From assembly GCA_963739615.1 (NCBI GenBank), contig CAVUBD010000015.1, forward strand, positions 186,001 to 250,000: a stretch of 64,000 nt of DNA, given 5' to 3'. The position numbers and the translations under genes were made by a program. Positions 17,554-24,446 of this stretch are shown in pieces. The notes under the pieces are model-generated. The model made no database searches. It was given only the letters and a program-made list of their open reading frames with translations, and had not been told where the DNA came from. How positions within the stretch are numbered: position 1 is the first letter of the stretch; each line of letters begins with the position of its first letter. The DNA comes from Palsa-504 sp963739615. GTDB lineage: Bacteria > Actinomycetota > Actinomycetes > Streptosporangiales > Streptosporangiaceae.

Positions 17554-19204
17554 GAATACTGATCAGATGGCCGCCGATCCGCGCCGCCCGGGCCATCGCG
17601 AGGTGACCGGCCTGGCCTGCGCCCTGGGTATCGATCTCGGCACCAGCTCGGCCAAAGCGGTGGTGATCGACGCCGCAGGCGCGGTCCTGGCGCAGGCGTC
17701 AGCCGGTTACGCCGTGAACTCCACGGCGGCCGGCTATGCCGAGAGCGAGCCGGGGCACTGGTGGAGCGCGGTGACCTCCTGCGTGCGTGAGGCCGTCCGG
17801 ACGGCGGGCGCGCAGCCTGCCGGGATCGGGCTGTCGGGGCAGATGCACGGCCTGGTCATGGCGTCCAGGGACGGCACGGCGCTCCGGCCCGCCCTGCTGT
17901 GGGCCGACAGCCGCGCCATCGGCTCCCTTCGGGCCTACCAGGCCCTCGGCCCGGCCGCGCTGGCCAGGCTGGCGAACCCGCTGACCCCCGGCATGGCCTG
18001 CCCGATGCTCAAGTGGCTTGCCGAGCACGAACCGCGTACCTATACCGAGGCGCGCTGGGCTTTGCCACCCAAGGACTGGATACGGGCCCGCCTGACCGGC
18101 GAGTTCCATGCCGAGCCCAGTGACGCCTCCGCCACCTTGCTCTATGACGTGATCGGCGACCGCTGGGATCTTGAGGTGGTGAGCGCGCTGGGGCTTGATG
18201 CCGGCCAGCTGGCGCCTGTCCTGCCCTCGTCGGCGGCGCTGGCCGGCCGCCTCACCCCCGATGCCGGGACCGAGCTTGGGCTGCCCGCGGGCCTCCCCGT
18301 CGCCGCCGGAGCCGGCGACACGGCGGCCGCGGCCCTCGGGAGCGGGGTCGTCAGCAGTGCCGACGTCCAGCTGACGGTCGGCACCGGTGCGCAGGTCATC
18401 CGGCCCCTGGCCGTACCGGTCAGCCGGGCCGAGGCCGGGGTTCACCTTTACCGGTCGGCGACTCCGGAAGGCTGGTATCACATGGGCGCCAGCCTCAACG
18501 CGGGGATCAGCCTCAACTGGGTGCGGGAGGTCATGAACGCCAGCTGGGAAGAGCTGTACGCCAGCGCCGGCCCGCAGACTCACCCTGGCCAGGGTCACGA
18601 TCCGATCTTCGTTCCGCACCTGTCGGGGGAGCGCACGCCGTACCTCGATCCGGCGCTGCGCGGCTCCTGGACCGCGTTGTCGCTGGCCGATGACCGGGGA
18701 TCGCTGTTGCGGTCCGCACTCGAAGGGGTCGCGTTCGCGATCCGTGACGCCCTGGATGCCCTGCTCGGGGACGACAGGCTCGAGGGCGGCGCGCTCGGGG
18801 ATCACGGGCTGGCGGGGCACCGGTCGCCGGGCCTGCGGCTCGCCGGGGGAGGCACGCTGGCGGCCGGCTGGCGCCAGCTGCTCGCGGATGTGCTCGGGGC
18901 CCCGCTGTACGCCGTCGACGTTCCGGCGGCGTCCGGCCGGGGCGCCGCGCTGCTGGGGGCCGTGGCCGCCGGCCTGCTCAGCGTCGGCGATATCGAGGGA
19001 GCGCTAGCGCCGCCGGCCGAGCTCGTGGCCGAACCGGACCCGGTGCGAGCTGCCTTCCACGCCGAACGTCACGCCAGGTTCCGGCGAATCGTCAACGCAC
19101 TCAACGACGGCGCACTCCAAGACGGGGGAGCACGCCAAGACGGCAGCTCATCGCAAGCCCGCCCCATTCAGCCGAACATAGCTCAGCGGAACAGGGCACT
19201 GTAG
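17552..19204 (+). CDS. xylB: Xylulokinase, FGGY family
   Basis: A protein of about 550 residues that phosphorylates D-xylulose (or a related ketose) with ATP in the cytoplasm. LGIDLGTSSAKAVVID is the N-terminal phosphate-binding motif; GLSGQMHGLVM, the DSR segment and GAGDTAAAALGSG are classic xylulokinase signatures; LRLAGGGTLAAGWRQLLADV is the C-terminal nucleotide site, followed by GRGAALLGAVAAG. ATG 17552 is used; ATG 17567 or a GTG near 17603 are alternatives. An insertion around GDDRLEGGALGDHGLAGHRSPG before the C-terminal motif and a Gln/Asp-rich tail are unusual. Neighbouring sugar genes (LacI, AGE) survive only as remnants. Confidence 0.9.
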   Translation: MNTDQMAADPRRPGHREVTGLACALGIDLGTSSAKAVVIDAAGAVLAQASAGYAVNSTAAGYAESEPGHWWSAVTSCVREAVRTAGAQPAGIGLSGQMHGLVMASRDGTALRPALLWADSRAIGSLRAYQALGPAALARLANPLTPGMACPMLKWLAEHEPRTYTEARWALPPKDWIRARLTGEFHAEPSDASATLLYDVIGDRWDLEVVSALGLDAGQLAPVLPSSAALAGRLTPDAGTELGLPAGLPVAAGAGDTAAAALGSGVVSSADVQLTVGTGAQVIRPLAVPVSRAEAGVHLYRSATPEGWYHMGASLNAGISLNWVREVMNASWEELYASAGPQTHPGQGHDPIFVPHLSGERTPYLDPALRGSWTALSLADDRGSLLRSALEGVAFAIRDALDALLGDDRLEGGALGDHGLAGHRSPGLRLAGGGTLAAGWRQLLADVLGAPLYAVDVPAASGRGAALLGAVAAGLLSVGDIEGALAPPAELVAEPDPVRAAFHAERHARFRRIVNALNDGALQDGGARQDGSSSQARPIQPNIAQRNRAL

Positions 19205-19209
19205 TGGAG

Positions 19210-19344
19210 CCGGTGACGCTGCAGACGATGCCGATGTCGAAGCCGTCCTCGACCAGCCGGACGTCCGCGCCCATGATCCGGGAGCGGGTGGACCGGACTC
19301 GGGCCGAACATCAGCGGATACCGCGGGAAATCACTCAGCGACAT
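19210..19344 (-). pseudogene. 1-aminocyclopropane-1-carboxylate deaminase remnant
   Basis: ATG 19344 has a strong GAGGAGG site and begins MSLSDFPRYPLMFGPSPVHP, the highly conserved N-terminus of ACC deaminase. After Leu-21 the frame shifts and jumps to RIMGADVRLVEDGFDIGI, a segment from the middle of the enzyme. About 100 residues between, including the pyridoxal-phosphate lysine, are deleted, and the rest of the gene is absent. ACC deaminase degrades the ethylene precursor and is common in plant-associated bacteria. Confidence 0.7.
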
Positions 19345-19380
19345 CTGACCTCCTCGGCGGGCTCGGCCGGCTCCGCGGGC

Positions 19381-20409
19381 TCAATGACCCGGCAGGTGCC
19401 GGGCGCGCTGCTCCACGCCCAGCTCGCCGTAGGGGTAATCGGCGACGTGCGGGTCGCTGGCGGCGTCGAGCGCGGCGGTCTCGGCCTCGGTCAGGTGCAG
19501 CCCGGCCGCGCGCAGGTTGGTCTCGAGCTGGCTCATCGTGCGGGCGCCGAGGATCGTGGAGGTGACGGTCGGCCGGTCGGTCACCCAGGCCAGCGCGACC
19601 TCGGCCATCGACACGCCGCGGTCCTCGGCGACCTTCTGCACCGCGTCGATGACGTTCCAGGTGCGCTCGGTGCCGCGCCGGCCGTAGGCTTCCATGCCGC
19701 GGTTCGGGTCGTCGCCGAGCCGGGTGTCGCCGGTCGGGCGCTGGTCACGCTGGTACTTGCCGGACAGCCAGCCGCCGCCGAGCGGGCTCCACGGCAGCAG
19801 GCCCACGCCGACGTCGAGCACCGCGGGCACGATCTCCCACTCGATCTCCCGGGCCAGCAGGCTGTACTGCGGCTGGAGTGTCACCGGCCCGGCCACGTTC
19901 AGCGCGCGGGCTAGGTGCACGGCCTTGGTCAGCTGCCAGCCGGTGAAGTTAGACAGCCCGTAGTAGCGGATCTTGCCCGCGCGGACGAACTGGTCCAGCG
20001 TGCGCAGCGTCTCCTCCATCGGCGTCAGCGCGTCATAGGCATGCACCTGGTACAGGTCGACCGACTCCAGGCCCAGTCGGCGCAGCGAGCCGTCGAGCGC
20101 GCGGGTCAGGTGCCGTGCGGACAGCCCGGCGCCGTTCGGCGAGTCGTCCATCCCGAAGCGGCCCTTGGTGGCCAGCACCACCGGCTCGGTGACGTCGGCC
20201 GGGCGGCTGGCGAACCAGCGGCCGATGATCTCCTCCGACACCCCGTGGCTGTACACGTCGGCCGTGTCCACGAGGTTGCCGCCCGCCTCGACGAAGCGGT
20301 CAAGCTGCTGGTGCGAGACGGTCTCGTCAGACTCGGTGCCGAACGTCATCGTTCCGAGGCACAGGCTCGAGACCGCGCAGCCGCTGCCTCCCAGAGTGCG
20401 ATAGTCCAT
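19381..20409 (-). CDS. Aldo/keto reductase
   Basis: A 342-residue TIM-barrel NADPH-dependent oxidoreductase. NLVDTADVYSHGVSEEIIGRW carries the Asp and Tyr of the catalytic tetrad, VVLATKGRFG the Lys, and VDLYQVHAYD the His. YYGLSNFTGWQL and the C-terminal ILGARTMSQLETNL are the cofactor-binding segments. The type is the broad family of YajO/Tas-like reductases acting on aldehydes and ketones. It starts at ATG 20409. It lies downstream of the FAD oxidoreductase, separated by a very small open frame, in the same direction. Confidence 0.9.
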   Translation of the reverse strand: MDYRTLGGSGCAVSSLCLGTMTFGTESDETVSHQQLDRFVEAGGNLVDTADVYSHGVSEEIIGRWFASRPADVTEPVVLATKGRFGMDDSPNGAGLSARHLTRALDGSLRRLGLESVDLYQVHAYDALTPMEETLRTLDQFVRAGKIRYYGLSNFTGWQLTKAVHLARALNVAGPVTLQPQYSLLAREIEWEIVPAVLDVGVGLLPWSPLGGGWLSGKYQRDQRPTGDTRLGDDPNRGMEAYGRRGTERTWNVIDAVQKVAEDRGVSMAEVALAWVTDRPTVTSTILGARTMSQLETNLRAAGLHLTEAETAALDAASDPHVADYPYGELGVEQRARHLPGH

Positions 20410-20458
20410 GTTGCCAGGCTATGCCAGCGCGCCGCCGCGCCGTCCTTGCAATTGCCGC

Positions 20459-20557
20459 CTAGAACAAGACGTAGAGCTTGCGGATCGTCTCATGGATCTG
20501 CCAGGTGCCGGCCCAGCCGCGCTTCGCGTCGGCCAGGAACGGAGTCACTGTGATCAT
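20459..20557 (-). CDS. Very small open frame (32 aa) coupled to the FAD oxidoreductase gene
   Basis: ATG 20557 overlaps the TGA of the upstream gene as ATGA, a typical coupling arrangement. The peptide (MITVTPFLADAKRGW, then AGTWQIHETIRKLYVLF) ends at TAG 20459. Aromatic and charged composition makes it protein-like. It may be a true small protein or the stump of a deleted gene; the family is unknown. Confidence 0.4.
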   Translation of the reverse strand: MITVTPFLADAKRGWAGTWQIHETIRKLYVLF

Positions 20558-21750
20558 GTCGAGGTGATCCTCTCCGGGAAGGGCAGGGCGATGGGGTCGG
20601 TCGCGAGACGGCTGTGGCCGGCCTCGTCGAAACGGTCCAGACCGAGTGATGAGACGTCCAGCACGTCAGACGATCCGGTGAGCGCGACGTCGGCGGCCGC
20701 TCGCGCTACGCCCGGCCCCCACATCATCCCGGCGCCCCCCGCGCTGGCCACCGTGACCCCGTCCAGGGCGCGGCCGATGATGGGCAGGTGGTCGGGGGTG
20801 TAATCGATGGTCGCGGCCCAGATCCGGCGCAGCCCGAGCCGCGCGGTGACCGGGACCAGCTGAGCCAGCCGGGCCCGCATCTTGGCCAGGTAGCCCTCGT
20901 CGACCTCGCGGTTCTCGCCCGGCGGCTCTTCCGGATTGCTCATCCCGAACAGCAGGCCGCCCTCTTCCGGCCGCCAGTAGAGCCCAGCGGCCAGGTCGAA
21001 CACCATCGGGACCCGGGACGGCTCCAGGTCAGGGTGCCGCTCGGTCACCGCCACCTGGTGCCTGGCGCCGCCGGCCGGGATCCGCAGGCCCGCCAGCCGG
21101 CCCACCGAGGCGAGCTTCGGCCCGCCGGTAAGCACGACCAGCCCCGCGTCGATCCGGCCCCCGCTGGTCTCCACACAGACCCGCGAGCCGCCACAGGAAA
21201 GGCCCAGGAACGCGACGTGCTCGGCGACCTCCACGCCGCTGCGGAGAAGCGCCACCGTATAGGCGGCCACGTTGCGCGGCGGCGCGATGAATCCGTCCTG
21301 GGCACAGAAGGTGCCGCCGAGCGTCTGCCCGGGGGCGAGCGTCGGGTTGACCGCGTCCACCTCGTCGGGTTCGAGCCAGCGCACCGGAACGCCCAGCCCG
21401 GACTGCATCGCCATCCGCTCGCGTGCCGCCGCGACGTCCGCCCCGGTGAAGCAGGGCAGCAGGTAGCCCTGCTCGGTGAAGCCGGAGTCGGTGCCGAGCT
21501 CGTCGCGCTGGCTCAGGTAGAACCGGCGGGACCACTGGCCCAGCCGCACTGCCTCGGGCGTCCCGCCCTGCATGCGGACGACCCCCGCTGCCCGGCTGCT
21601 CGCGCCCTGGCCGAGGAATCCCTTCTCCACCAGCACGACCCGGGCCAGTCCGGCCTGGCGCAGGAAGTAAGCGCACCAGGCGCCCACGGTCCCTCCGCCG
21701 ACCACCACGGCGTCCGCAGTACCCTCGGTAAAACCTTCAGCAAAACTCAT
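20554..21750 (-). CDS. FAD-dependent amine-oxidase-type oxidoreductase (DAO family)
   Basis: A 398-residue protein with start ATG 21750. ADAVVVGGGTVGAWCAYFLR is the N-terminal dinucleotide-binding motif, QGASSRAAGVVRMQGG is the conserved D-amino-acid/sarcosine-oxidase segment, and TPDHLPIIGRALDGVTVASA the C-terminal FAD contact. The family oxidises secondary or tertiary amines (sarcosine, dimethylglycine, glycine) with O2 or an electron acceptor. The nearby Rieske oxygenase (22526) suggests amine demethylation, but this is inference. Three copies of a 14-15-bp repeat lie directly upstream, inside what would be its leader. Confidence 0.85.
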   Translation of the reverse strand: MSFAEGFTEGTADAVVVGGGTVGAWCAYFLRQAGLARVVLVEKGFLGQGASSRAAGVVRMQGGTPEAVRLGQWSRRFYLSQRDELGTDSGFTEQGYLLPCFTGADVAAARERMAMQSGLGVPVRWLEPDEVDAVNPTLAPGQTLGGTFCAQDGFIAPPRNVAAYTVALLRSGVEVAEHVAFLGLSCGGSRVCVETSGGRIDAGLVVLTGGPKLASVGRLAGLRIPAGGARHQVAVTERHPDLEPSRVPMVFDLAAGLYWRPEEGGLLFGMSNPEEPPGENREVDEGYLAKMRARLAQLVPVTARLGLRRIWAATIDYTPDHLPIIGRALDGVTVASAGGAGMMWGPGVARAAADVALTGSSDVLDVSSLGLDRFDEAGHSRLATDPIALPFPERITST

Positions 21751-21760
21751 CGGCACACCG

Positions 21761-21804
21761 CCCTGGTAAGCACCGCCTGGTAAGCACCGCCCTGGTAAGC
21801 ACCG
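21761..21804 (-). repeat. 14/15-bp tandem repeat x3 in leader
   Basis: CCCTGGTAAGCACCG occurs three times (15, 14 and 15 bp). It starts 10 bp upstream of the leftward FAD oxidoreductase start, where its ribosome-binding region lies. Copy number could change the spacing of translation signals. Confidence 0.75.
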
Positions 21805-21923
21805 CCCGCCGCGCGCGCGATGACGTATGAGACAGCTTGTCCGATCGCATGATGCCCAGGGGTACCGTCTTCCCAGGCATCTGAACTGCCGGGAAGCCGG
21901 TTCCGGATCTTCGTGTGCCACTG

Positions 21924-21941
21924 TCCCCCCTATCAGGGGTA
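21924..21941. promoter_or_regulatory. CCCC-N-GGGG palindrome, CsoR/RicR-like operator candidate
   Basis: TCCCCCCTATCAGGGGTA resembles copper-responsive CsoR/RicR sites, which have C-runs and G-runs about 5-6 bp apart. No copper gene is adjacent; the site lies in the gap right of the FAD gene and left of the glutathione peroxidase 3' end. It may be an orphan left by deletion. Confidence 0.3.
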
Positions 21942-22006
21942 TGGCATCACACGATGACGGTCGGCACCCGCCCGGCCGGAGCGGGCTCGCGCCCCGAGCG
22001 CGAAAC

Positions 22007-22516
22007 CTAGCCCAGGTAGTAGTCGGCAGGGAGGTTGGCCTCGATGGCGGCGAGCACCTCGGGGGCGTCAGGTTCGGTCCGGGGGCGGAACCGCGCCGCC
22101 ACCGTCCCGTCGGGCCGGACCAGGAACTTCTCGAAGTTCCACTGGATGTCGCCGGCCTCGTCGGCCGCGTCGGGCACCGCGGTCAGAAGGCTGTAGACCG
22201 GGTGCCGCCCGGGCCCGTTCACCTCGATCTTCTCGAACATAGGGAACGTGACGCCGTAGGTCGCCGAGCAGAACACGGCGATCTCGTCGGCGGTGCCTGG
22301 CTCCTGCCCGCCGAACTGGTTGCACGGAAAGCCCACCACCGCGAAACCGCGGTCGGCGAACTGCTCGTGCAACTGCTCAAGGGCGGTGTACTGCGGCGTC
22401 AGCCCGCACTTGGAGGCCACGTTCACGACCAGCAGCGTCCGGCCGTCCAGTCCAGCGGAGCCGAGCGAGGAGTCCTGTCCGGAAAGGGTCTTAACGGGGA
22501 TATCACGTATGGTCAC
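22007..22516 (-). CDS. Glutathione-peroxidase-family thiol peroxidase
   Basis: A 169-residue thioredoxin-fold protein with GTG start 22516. NVASKCGLTPQYTALE carries the peroxidatic Cys, FPCNQFGGQEPG the second conserved Cys and Gln, and IQWNFEKFLV the Trp-Asn pair; Cys/Gln/Trp/Asn form the usual active site. It is a Cys enzyme without selenocysteine. In actinomycetes, which lack glutathione, it probably uses thioredoxin or mycoredoxin to reduce hydroperoxides. It lies downstream of the Rieske gene, 9 bp apart, likely co-transcribed. Confidence 0.95.
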   Translation of the reverse strand: MTIRDIPVKTLSGQDSSLGSAGLDGRTLLVVNVASKCGLTPQYTALEQLHEQFADRGFAVVGFPCNQFGGQEPGTADEIAVFCSATYGVTFPMFEKIEVNGPGRHPVYSLLTAVPDAADEAGDIQWNFEKFLVRPDGTVAARFRPRTEPDAPEVLAAIEANLPADYYLG

Positions 22517-22525
22517 GCAACTACG

Positions 22526-23710
22526 CTACCGGGCGCTCCACACCGGCCGGCCGAGGTAGGCCCGGGCGACGGTCGTCACGTAGGAGTACACCGCGTCCTC
22601 GGCGGGCGACAGCGGCCCGGGGGAGGCCAACGGCGAGGAAAGTCCCCGCTGCACGGACTCGCACGCCGCCCAGTCCTGCCGGTTGGTGATATCCCAGAAC
22701 TCCACCGCGTAGCCAGGGTCGAACGACGGCGACGCGACCGCCTCAGGCGCGAACGCCCAGGTGCACTCGATCCGCGTCCGGCCGGCCGCGACCGGCACCA
22801 GCCGGTGCGTCATCACGTAGTCGGGATGCAGGCTCAGCAGCACGTTCGGGAAGATGTTGACGTAGATGACCGTCCGCAGGCCGCGGGAGTCGAGGCCGCG
22901 GAGCGGCACGCCGCCGCTGCGGCCGTCCAGCGACATCGTCGTCATCCCGTCGCGCAGGTCCATCCAGCCGCCGATCCAGGCGCCGTCGGCGGCGTAGTTC
23001 TCGCCGCTCTTCGGCGGGCTGACCCGGCACAGCTCCGGATGGATGGAGGGGCAGTGGTAGCACTCGTGGTAGTTCTCTGTGAGGATCTTCCAGTTCGCGG
23101 TGGCGTCGTACTCGTGCGTCCCGGCGGTCACCAGCCGCTCCGGCTCGTACGGCGCGACGATCTCGTCCAGCTTGGCCAGCGCCTCGACCAGCGAGCCGCA
23201 GACGCCGCCCGAGCAGTCCACGAACACCAGGCCGTGCCACTCGGCCGCCGGCAGCTGGGGCAGCCCCCACTGACCGAAGTCGAATCCGGGCCGCCGCCTG
23301 AAGCCGGCCGCCCCGCGCAGCTCGCCGTCCAGCGAATAGGTCCACGCGTGGTAAGGGCAGATGATCGTCCGCTCCCGGACGGATTCACCGCACGCTAGCA
23401 GCTCGTGGCCGCGGTGCCTGCAGCTGTTCGCGAACGCCCGCAGCTCCCCGTCCTCGCCGCGGACAAGCAGCACGCCGCCCTCCCCGGTGGCTTCGGCGCG
23501 CTGGTCGCCTGGTTCGCGCAGCTGCTCGCTGCGCGCCACGCACATCCAGCCGCCGCCGAACAAGTGCCGCTGCTCCCACGCGAACACCGCGGGGTCCACG
23601 TACGCCGCCCGGGGCAGCATCCGGCTCTCCCCGAACGGCCGCAGCGACTTCTCGAGCTCCCCCCGGTCCACCGGAGCCGGAGGAAGAGCGGCAAATTCTT
23701 GACTGACCAT
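22526..23710 (-). CDS. Rieske non-heme iron oxygenase, alpha-subunit type
   Basis: A 394-residue enzyme. The Rieske [2Fe-2S] ligands are in NSCRHRGHELL and CPYHAWTYSLDG (residues about 92-125). The mononuclear iron site is in NYHECYHCPSIHP (about 210-222), with an Asp expected later. Sequence style (HECYHCPSIHPELCRVSPP) is closer to glycine-betaine/choline-type and carnitine-type monooxygenases than to ring dioxygenases. With the DAO-type enzyme at 20554 this could form a betaine demethylation route (inference). A 20-bp inverted repeat overlaps the start codon, so a repressor could block both transcription and initiation. Confidence 0.9.
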   Translation of the reverse strand: MVSQEFAALPPAPVDRGELEKSLRPFGESRMLPRAAYVDPAVFAWEQRHLFGGGWMCVARSEQLREPGDQRAEATGEGGVLLVRGEDGELRAFANSCRHRGHELLACGESVRERTIICPYHAWTYSLDGELRGAAGFRRRPGFDFGQWGLPQLPAAEWHGLVFVDCSGGVCGSLVEALAKLDEIVAPYEPERLVTAGTHEYDATANWKILTENYHECYHCPSIHPELCRVSPPKSGENYAADGAWIGGWMDLRDGMTTMSLDGRSGGVPLRGLDSRGLRTVIYVNIFPNVLLSLHPDYVMTHRLVPVAAGRTRIECTWAFAPEAVASPSFDPGYAVEFWDITNRQDWAACESVQRGLSSPLASPGPLSPAEDAVYSYVTTVARAYLGRPVWSAR

Positions 23711-23718
23711 ACAGTCAA
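23699..23718. promoter_or_regulatory. Perfect inverted repeat over Rieske start codon
   Basis: TTGACTG-ACCATA-CAGTCAA has 7-bp arms and covers the ATG of the oxygenase gene. It has the form of a TetR-type operator and the same GACTG..CAGTC arms as the site at 208-223. Position over the start suggests a very short or absent mRNA leader. Confidence 0.55.
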
Positions 23719-23826
23719 GACTAAGCCGCCCGCCGGGCCCTGTCCAGCCGCCCGGCAGGCGCTTTGGTCCGCAGCCGTGCCGCGCCGCGCTTGCGGATCA
23801 CCGGCCGTGGTACGGATACTGCAAGC

Positions 23827-24222
23827 ATGGGCGACGACCGTAATGTGCTCGGCGGCGAGCTTGAGCCATGTGGAACCGATCCGCTGACTGGTTTCTACCG
23901 GGACGGGTGTTGCACCACCGGACCTGAGGATCTGGGCAGCCACACCATCTGCGCGGTCGTGACCGCGGAATTCCTGGAGCACCAGCGCCGGATCGGCAAC
24001 GATCTCAGTACGCCGATGCCCCAGTTCAGGTTCCCCGGGCTGGTGCCGGGGGACAGGTGGTGCGTGACGGCGGCCAACTGGCTGCAGGCGCATCGCGACG
24101 GCGCCGCCGCCCCGGTGGTGCTGGCGTCGACCCATCAGCGCGCGCTTGAGGTCGTCCCGCTGGAAATCCTCAAGCGGTACTCCGTCGACGTCCCCGCCGA
24201 CCTCGGCGCCCTCGAAGAGTAA
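23827..24222 (+). CDS. DUF2237 family protein
   Basis: A 131-residue protein starting at ATG 23827. It is typical of the DUF2237 family throughout: NVLGGELEPCGTDPLTGFYR, DGCCTTGPEDLGSHTICAVV, LSTPMPQFRFPGLVPGDRWC, and a closing VVLASTHQRALEVVPLEIL. The family is small, cytoplasmic and of unknown function, with conserved cysteines suggesting a metal or redox role. It stands alone, diverging from the Rieske gene. Length and conservation are normal. Confidence 0.9.
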   Translation: MGDDRNVLGGELEPCGTDPLTGFYRDGCCTTGPEDLGSHTICAVVTAEFLEHQRRIGNDLSTPMPQFRFPGLVPGDRWCVTAANWLQAHRDGAAAPVVLASTHQRALEVVPLEILKRYSVDVPADLGALEE

Positions 24223-24446
24223 ACCAGGGCAAAGATCATTCGGCCGAACGGGCGCTGGTACCCGCCCCAGCCGACCCCGCCGCCCCCTCGCCAGCCGAAC
24301 GAGCCGTCCTGTCCGCCGCAAGCAGCTCAAGCCACGTCCGCGGCGTCAGCGAGTAGGCGCCGGTGCTGCTCCTGGTGAAGTACCGTCAGGCCGCGCCCGG
24401 ATTACGACATACTGGGGCGCGCCGCAGGTGGAGGGAGGTCGGTCCG
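24223..24446. other. Intergenic region, possible C-terminal gene stump
   Basis: On the minus strand an open stretch ending at TGA 24236 reads YFTRSSTGAYSLTPRTWLEL followed by an Ala/Gly/Ser-rich tail. It has the feel of a protein C-terminus but no start. It may be a remnant. The right part carries the promoter and GGAGGGAGG ribosome-binding site of the lipoprotein gene. Confidence 0.3.
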
